Shown: positions 12,801 to 21,800 of the stretch, piece by piece | Position numbering within the stretch: the stretch's first letter is position 1 | Layout: every line of letters starts with the position of its first letter | Assembly: GCF_000002235.5 (NCBI RefSeq) | Contig: NW_022145611.1 | Location: forward strand, 13,796,882-13,860,881 | Source: Strongylocentrotus purpuratus | Taxonomy: Eukaryota; Echinodermata; Echinoidea; Camarodonta; Strongylocentrotidae | Direction of reading: 5' to 3' | DNA length: 64,000 bases | Position numbers and translations under genes: made by a program | Notes under the pieces: generated by a model | The model's input: the letters and a program-made list of their open reading frames with translations, nothing else | Database searches by the model: none | What the model was told of the DNA's origin: nothing

Positions 12801-15800
12801 CTATAATCCCTGTAGAGTTTATTTTTGCATGAATTTCTGATTTCTTGAATGTCAATGAAATATCTATTAATAAAATATACAGTTTTGCAATTTTATGTAT
12901 TGTTGTCAGTCATTTTTGTTGTATAAATGCATTTGTAAATCACTCTGCACGTGCCTGCTAGTAAGGAGTATTTAATATTGTAAGATCTCTATACATATTT
13001 ACTTTTTTCTCAAAAATCATTACAAAAATAATCCTTAGTTTCTGGAAATGAAATGTATGAATCAGATTCAAATATACCTTCAGCAAACACAAATTAAAAC
13101 GTACATCATAACAAACGGCCTTGTATGTGTGAATTAGAGTGGCATGTAATCAAAAATCAAAAATCTTTGTTTATATTTTTCTTGTCCTGACAAGCCATTT
13201 CCAGCACAGTGATGATAAACGATTCAGAATAATTTTAAGACATTTTCTTTTTGTGTGAATCCTATCAGAAACATTTTTTTAAAACTTTGAATTAATAGTG
13301 TATAATCTCATTCAGGTACTCTTTCATGCGAGTGTTCTTGAACTATAGGTCTGTAATAAGCTGAGAATATCAAATCTTAGAAATACGGTATGCAAACGTC
13401 CTTTTCTCTTGTGGAAGGGATAGAGGGCAGCACATCCTCTATGCCCCAACCTCCCCATACCTCCGCCCCCTGCCCCTCCGTCTGTCCACCAAAGGTCTTT
13501 TTCACTTGAAGCACAATGTATTATGAAAATGTATACCAACTCATGATCTCTTTGATCAGAAATATTGATTTAACTAAACAGACATTACACTTGCCGCAAC
13601 TGACTTACCATATTTATTTATTAATTAATTAATTTTCTGTTTGTGTGTATTGGGAGGGGGACACAAATCGCGTTGGCTCCTAACTTTAGGATTTTATATT
13701 TAGCAACATTGTTGAATATGATTTACAAGTCACTATTCTTGGTTAAATTATCTTTTCTTTTCTCTAGAATTTACCAACCGTCAGTCATGGACATCACAAT
13801 TGTCAGAAGATCCGTAAGTTTGATTTATGTTTTATTTGCTCATTTTCTGTGTCAATAATAATAGTCCCGTACACAAAGTTCTATTTATCCAAAAATATGA
13901 ACCTCAATCTCTGGAGAATGCTTTTTCTGTCTAAAGAGGATCCAAAATATCTATGAAAAAAAATATAATATAACAAATTTTCTCTTGAATCAAATACTTT
14001 CATGCATTGGATTTTGGAGAAGTTAGGTAATGAACTCAATTTTGGAATAGCATTTCTTGAAGCAACTACTTCCACCTCTTTAGAGAGGGGTCAAGATGTT
14101 TAATTTTGATTTTTCAAAACTATTGTCTGATAACTTGTCTAATTATTCTAACAGACTTTTGTTACCCAAAACATTACATGACCCAAGGCTAATATAATTC
14201 AACAGCACAGAAATACATGAAGACTTTGAAGCACCACAATGGCACATGTAGAATTCATGTTTATTTGGGGTGAAGTTTCATTTCATTATATTTTGCAAGA
14301 ATTATAATATTGCAGCATTTTGTAGGCAGATCTGAGCCAGAATAATATTAATAATATAATACATGAGATTTATATAGCATTATCCATTTTAATTAAATGC
14401 TCAAGGCGCTTCAAAATATTAAGGAACACATTACATCATGACAAAGAATCGTGTACATTTACATGAGAAAAAAAATACAAAAATGAAAGGTGAATGTCTG
14501 TCTTCAAAATGCAAAATTAAACAAATGGGATTTAAGGTTGCTCTTAAAAGAGGTTGAAGAGTTGGAGTTCTTCAGCTCCTGTGGAAGTGAATTCCACAGG
14601 GCTGGTCCGGCATGAGCAAAAGCTCGTTCCCCCTCAAGATTTCTTTGAAAGCGGTATGTGTAGAAGACCAGAGTTGGAAGATCGGAGGGTACGTGTGGGT
14701 TGGTAGAGGTGAACTAAAGACTGGTTGTATTCAGGAGCTGTTCTGTTCATGATCTGATGAACTAAAAGAAGGATTTTGAAAATTATACGTTCTTTTACAG
14801 GCAACCAATGGAGATTTTGTAAGATAGGTGTAATGTGACTATGTTTGCTTGACAGAGAAATGATGCATGCAGCTGCGTTTTGTAGTTTTTGTAACTGTGC
14901 AATTTGTGAATTTGGTAAATTATAGAGTAAACTGTTGCCGAAATCCAAACGTGAAGAAATAAGTGAGTGAACAAGTTTCTCTGTTGCCGAACGAGTCAGA
15001 TATTTCCGTATGAAGCCAATATTGCGCAAGAATACAATAGAGCAAGACATCCAGGGTCTGGTTAGTGTAGCTCTCCTTTGAAATACTCCCTCAAAAGCTG
15101 GAGAAAAACAAGACCATTATGTAGTTATGAATAAAACTTGTGAAATATTTGTTCAATCATTGTGTTTTTGGAGTCATTGTTCATCTTGATGCCAACACCA
15201 TTGGCACGAATCTGTTGTTAATTTCATATTCAATAAGAAAGACAAGCATCTCTTTCTCCAACAAATATTATACATTGTTAGGAGATTTAATCTGCCTACT
15301 GTATGTAGTGAAAAGGTTTAATTGACACAGAACTAATATCCTTTGGCAAGATATTAACCAGCACTTGCTACTCTCCACCCAGGTGTTAAATGAGTACCCG
15401 GTAGGATGCGACCTTCATTGTAGGTCAAACAGTTTTTTGAGCGTCAAGTATTCACCTGGGTAGAATACTCCCCAGGGAGTGGATATTGTGCACACAGTGT
15501 GTGCGGGCAAGTATTGAATCCAATGACCGGGGTAATAGTATATCTATAAAGCGCTAAGAGACATCATAGATGTATTAAGCGCTATATAAAAGCGGAATAT
15601 TATTATTATTTCTAATTTCTTGATGCCATCAGGTCACCATGACGTTGAGAAGGTTGCCAGGCGTCCTAGAGATTCCATCTACCCTGTCATCCCTTTAAAG
15701 GATGCTCTCAAGATCGTCATGGATCACACCCCGGTACTACAACCAGAGGTGGTGGATATTAACGGTAAGTGTGGAGAGGGATGGAAAGAGAAGGAAAGAG

Positions 15801-18800
15801 AGAGAGAGAGAGAGAGAGAGAAGAAAGGGGGGGGGGGAGAGAGAAAGAGAGACATAGGGAGAGAAGGAGAGAGAGAGAGAGAGTGTGTGCATTATAGAGA
15901 GACATAGTGAGAGAGACGGACAGAGATATAGAGGAAGGTAAGAGAAAATTTGCACAGGTTAAATAGGAATGGAAGGGATTTCCTAAAGATGATGACAGAC
16001 CACACTCCAGACCTCCAACCATATGTTATGGACATCAAGGTTAAATATAGAGATGTAAAAAAAATGGGTAAAAAGGAAAGATAGCTATTATCCATTAGAG
16101 AGAGTGATATAAAGGGATAAGAGAAAGATTAGAAGAGGGAAAGGTAGGAATAAAGTGGAAAGGGTGCACTAATGTAGAACTTGCATGATTATCGGACTCC
16201 ACTGAAATTTGCCAATAATCAGCTTTCATATATATTTCTTTCTTTCATCTCTTATGTAATCCATTATGTAAATGTACTCATACTTGATGAATGCAATAAT
16301 GCAATCACTCATTTTCTCACATAGATGCTTTGGCTAGAATCGTAGCTGAGGAGATCAAGGCTCCCATATCACTGCCTCCGTTTAGGAACTCAATCAAAGA
16401 CGGTTATGCTGTTCTAGGTGAGAATATTATGCTACTACTGCTACTACTACTCACCATGAATATGACTGACAAAGAAAGCGGACAAAATATACAGTTCCTC
16501 AGGTAGACAAAGGAACATCCCCTCACTGCTATTATGTAAAAATGTGTAGAACAGGTGAATATGCATGTGACACCTGTTCTACACATTTTTACATAATAGC
16601 AGTAAAGGGATGTTCCTTTGTCTACCTGAGGAACTGTATATTTTGTCCGCTTTCTTTGTCAGTCATATTCATAGTGACTACTACTACACAATGAATTTAT
16701 CATGAATTTGTATTGCATAAATTAGCGAATATATGGATGAACAGTGTATTTATTTCATCTCATGATATGCTTATTTTGACACATTTAAATTTGATTATGA
16801 TTAAGAATTCCAATGTTTTTTCTACTTCTAAAATAAAAGTGATCACAATATAATTTCTAACCATTTGTAAATGTTGATGTCAGTGATTGTGATGTAGATG
16901 TTTGTAGATGTTGATGTAGGTGTTTGTAGATATATTGAGCCTTCTTTAATAATAAGTAACAGTTGGCTTGTATAACGTATACTAGCAGTGATATGAAGTT
17001 ATCTTTGTAATTTCAGGTCTGTGTTTACTTTTTGCTCCTTTAACATTGTTAAAACTCTGTGATAGATTGATAAGGGTACATTTTCAACCTAACCTCTGTC
17101 TTTCATCTCACTCCATAATGAATCCCATGTTCCATCTTAGCTTCTGACGGTCCTGGGGTACGTCAGGTGATGAGTGATGCCATCGCCGGTGATGCACCTG
17201 ACCTGGAGCTCATCCCAGGTCATGTGATCAGGATCACTACCGGTGCTCCGATCCCCAAGGGTGCTGACGCTGTGGTGCAGGTGGAAGATACTGAACTTGT
17301 AGAAGAAGCTGATGATGTAAGTATATGGACTGGAAACAATAATTTATGTTGCAATGGTAATTTCCTTCTTTTAAAGTCTGTATTGTCTTAGGATTTTTTT
17401 GTCAGTTTTATCATATAGCATCATATTTTAGGAAACAATTTGAAGTATTACAATTAAATCTGGAGGAAAAAAAAATTCTATATAAATCTAGGTTCAAGAC
17501 TGTCTGGGGTCTGTTGCAGATGGGCTCTCATGTTTTCTCTTCATGCCTACAAATTTTAAAATGCAACAGGGGCTTTAATTTCCATTTGGAAGGAGGGAGG
17601 AGGAGAGGGAAGGGGGGGGGGGGGAGTCTGTGTCTGTAAACATTAAATAAAATCTACATGTACCTGTAGCCTGTGTGCTATTATTTCAGATAAAAGAACA
17701 AAAAGTGTACTAGAATATATCTTGTTCCTTTATAATTCACTCATCCATTGCGCTTTCTGCTCTATCTGTCCTTCTCAGGGTCGAAGGGAGGTTTCTATCA
17801 AAATCCTGTCTACCCCTACACCAGGCCAAGATATCAGGTGGGTACAATCATAGCATATTGAGAGGCATAGTTGTGACAAGTACATGGTCAAAGGTCAATT
17901 CATGAGCTCTAAGTAGCTCCCTCCACAGACATTCTCTATGGGAGTGAAAAAAAGCTTGTTATCACAATATTCTGAGAACCTGTCAATGGATTACAATCAA
18001 ACTTGAATTTCAAAAATTGCTTCTGTTTTGGTTTGTAAAATCGCTCTATGGTGGAGGCATCATTTTAGACTGCATGCAGTCAAAGATCCATTTAGTCCTG
18101 ATTTACAACATATATAGTATATCTTTCCTATACCCTTCCCCTATTCAAAGTAACATGCTATTACATATAATTAAGTGATATAGAATCCATCCCCTTATAA
18201 TAAGAATGACACAGCGACATAGGCCAGTGAGCTATCGATGTTATCAAGATCAATGGTTTCCCTTTTAGCCTATTAGCAATGACCTCCATAAGAGACTATC
18301 AGTAAAAATCATTGGTGTAGAAATATGGCTTCTAAGTAGCTACATCTACAAATACCAGTTATGAATCCATGATATAGAGATCTATGGTTTCTCAATACTC
18401 TAGGCCTATTGGGAGTGACCTGCAGGAAGGGACCATGCTGGTCGGCCCTGGAAGTAAACTCAGTCCACCAGAGCTGGGTCTCCTAGCCTCGGTGGGAATC
18501 ACAAAGATCAAGTGTTACCGTCGACCAGTGGTCGGTGTCTGCTCAACAGGCAATGAGGCAAGTATATTGTGGAGCACCAGGAGTGTCAAGTCTGACAGAC
18601 ATGAGCGCTATACAATTACCTATTATCATTAGTATTATTATTTGATAGTTCTTATTTGTCAAGGTTACGTTGTTAGTGTAAGTGGTTTCAGTGGTCTTAT
18701 ATATGTTATTTTAGATTGCCTTCAACAAATCAATTTGATCTTTCAGTTTTATGCAAATGTCTTGAATCATGGCCTTTTAAAATGTCAGAGGGGGGGGGGG

Positions 18801-21800
18801 GGGCTAGATTTAGGAGGACCACACTAATGTGATTATGACTTTTTTTAAGGGGGGGGGGGTATTTTTCTTCTTGATAATTAAGTCTCCCATGCTTGATATT
18901 AGCACTGTGGGTGTTGTTCACTGTTTGGAATCCTGCGTACACTTACCTTCATACCCATATGACTCTCTCTTGAACTTTTGACTGGAATGTAATTTGAGTG
19001 CCTTTATATATCATAACAGAATAGGTGACAGAGCCATCATAGAAACCTCCTCTCAGTCACAACTATGATAGTAATAGGATCATTATGCAGACTACGCTTG
19101 CTACGGAATGCATCAGTCATGCCCTGTTACATTCATACCCATATTACTTTGTATTAAATGTGTGGGTAATGTAACTTTGAGTGAATGTATCTTGAATGTA
19201 ATTTGAGTATGATAGTAATAGGATCACAATGCCTACTAAATTGATTAATGATGCTAGGGAATGCTACATTTAAGCCTCTATCACTATTGCTTTGCATTAA
19301 ATGTGCATGAGTGAAATTTGAGCATAATATAATTTTGAGTGAATGTATATTGAATGTACTATTTGTACCTCTTGATTGTACAGTTGACAGAGCCTTCAGA
19401 GGAGCTTCCTCCAGGGCACATCTATGACAGTAACAGAATCACAATGCTGGCTACCCTGCTAGAGATGAATGTACCTACTGTAGATGTAGGAATTACACCT
19501 GATACGTGAGTATTCATATGAACTCTTTGACAATAGCATGGTGTGGGTTTAATAATAATAATAATAATAGGCATTTATATAGCGCCGTCTATCTAGACAA
19601 TTCAATTCCAAGGCACACAAATTAATTATTACCCCGACTTTAGCGTAGCTGCCATTACAGTGCTCTACCCTCCCAAGGAAGAAATTCCTGCCAGGTACCC
19701 ATTAACCTCACATGGGTCGAGTGTGGCAAATGTTGATAAATGCCTTGCCAGGGGACATAAGTGCCGTGACGGGGATCGTACCATGACCTTTTGAATTTCA
19801 AGTCAAGTGCATTAACCACTCGACTACGAGTGTGGGTTTAACCATTTAGGTGGTGGGCTTTAGTCGTAGAAATTTGATTAAAAGCAAGAAGAATGGGACC
19901 GTCAAACAAGGGGAGGGTGTAGTAGTGATAGGATCACCATGCTTATTAACTACTCTGCTATGCTAGAGATGACTATGTTTACAGTCGATGAAGGAATTGC
20001 ACAGATATGTGAGTACTACTGTAGAGTGGGGTAGTAACGGATCTACCATTATTGGGGCCACTGGTCTCACTCGTGAGATGTGAAAGTGTGAAAGAATAAG
20101 ACCATGAAGTGAAGGAAGGGTGTAAAAGTAAAAGTGATAACATCAATATGCTGGTTATAAAGCTAGAGATGGATGTACATGTACATACATTCATTGTAGG
20201 CATTGCACCTGATACGTATACATTCATGATACTTTTTGTTATGTACAAATGTCTTTGTAGAAAAGTATTCATATGCTGTCTGAGGTTACAATAGTAGATT
20301 TGACTGTATGAGTCTCCAATATTAATAATATTATAATACATGAGATTTATATTGCCATTATCCATTCTAATTAAATGCTCAAGGCGCTAAAACTAGAGAA
20401 CACATATGATTATATTCTGGACCTTTGTTCTAATAAAGTCTGAATGTCTTTCATCACTCCTGTCCCTGACATTCCAGCGTCCAAGCAACCAAGGATGTCC
20501 TCCTGAAGGCTGCTTCTCAGTCTGATGTGATCGTTACCACTGGAGGAGTGTCCATGGGAGAGAAAGATCTGCTCAAGTATGTCCTCTCTGAAGAACTCAA
20601 GGCTACGCTTCACTTTGGACGGATATTCATCAAGCCGGGGTAAGAATTAATACAGTGTATCATAGAAGCCAAAGTGGCCAAGAACTGAGAATAAAAAATG
20701 CTATTATTTTTGTATATCCATTGAAATGTGTATATTAAGACTGCTCACAAGAGAAAGAAACAAGAAGAGTGGTCTTTATGTACAGGCCCCTTTATTACAG
20801 GTTTAAATGAAAAACAATTTTCAAGGGAAAGACAGAATGTGGTATTTATAGACAGGTGGTCGCTATAAAGCCGGTTTGAGTGTATCAATTAAGCTAAAGT
20901 TATCATGAATTGGAAGTTCAAATTTCTAATACTTCTGTATTTATTTTCAGAGATACCCGTTTTTAGGCTTCTGCCGTAATTCATGCCCTGTCACCCTTCT
21001 GATTTAGGGTGTTTTCGGGCTTTATACAGAATGTATGGGCTCCAACATGTCATCTTTTTTCAGGCTAATTGAGAAAGAGCAACGGTATCCTTGTGTTTTA
21101 AAGATTTGTAGTGTTTTATCATCTTCCAGATTCTTAGCAGTTGTGTGTATTAATATCCAGTAATTGTCTCGATTGATTTTGGTTTTGTCTGTCAATGTTT
21201 TAGACCTCTAAAATAGTACAGTGTATTTGTAAATACTGCAGACATTTTTGTTTATTAAAGAAGGCATAAGAACACAAATATGGTGATTGGTTTGTTTGAC
21301 TGCTTCATGTATATAGAAGCTTCTGCATTTTTTTGTCATTTCCTTTTTTATATTTTGTTAAATCTCTGAAGGAAACCTACAACCTTCTGCACATTTGAAT
21401 ATGAGGGTGCCAAGAAGCTCTTCTTCTCGCTCCCAGGTAAGACTCATCTTCAGTGTGTGTGACTTTGGGATCTTATTACAACTCTTGGTAGTTGGCATTT
21501 TGAAGTTGGATTTGATAGATCAAGAACTCAATACAACCAAATTCTTTATTACTGTCAAAAGTCTGAAGAAAATGAAAGTGAAAAGCTACATGTTACATTT
21601 AATAACAATGTTCACTTCCACTAGAACAAAACAGTCCGTTATAATTGAGAATGAAGTAGAAAATCTAAAAAACAATTTGGTCCTTTAAAAAAACCCTCTA
21701 GTTTCATCCTACAAGTATTATTATAAGAAAAAAAGATGTAGGGGCAAAGTTTAGATCATTTATAAATAAAATGATTCTTTGGCAGTAAAACAACCCATGC

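Noticed and set aside
14634..15050. Host gene on the minus strand
   Set aside because: The product is the C-terminus of a non-LTR reverse transcriptase followed by a frameshift.
19979..20365. 128-codon minus-strand frame
   Set aside because: It is antisense to decayed exon 14 copies and a LINE tail and shows no domain.
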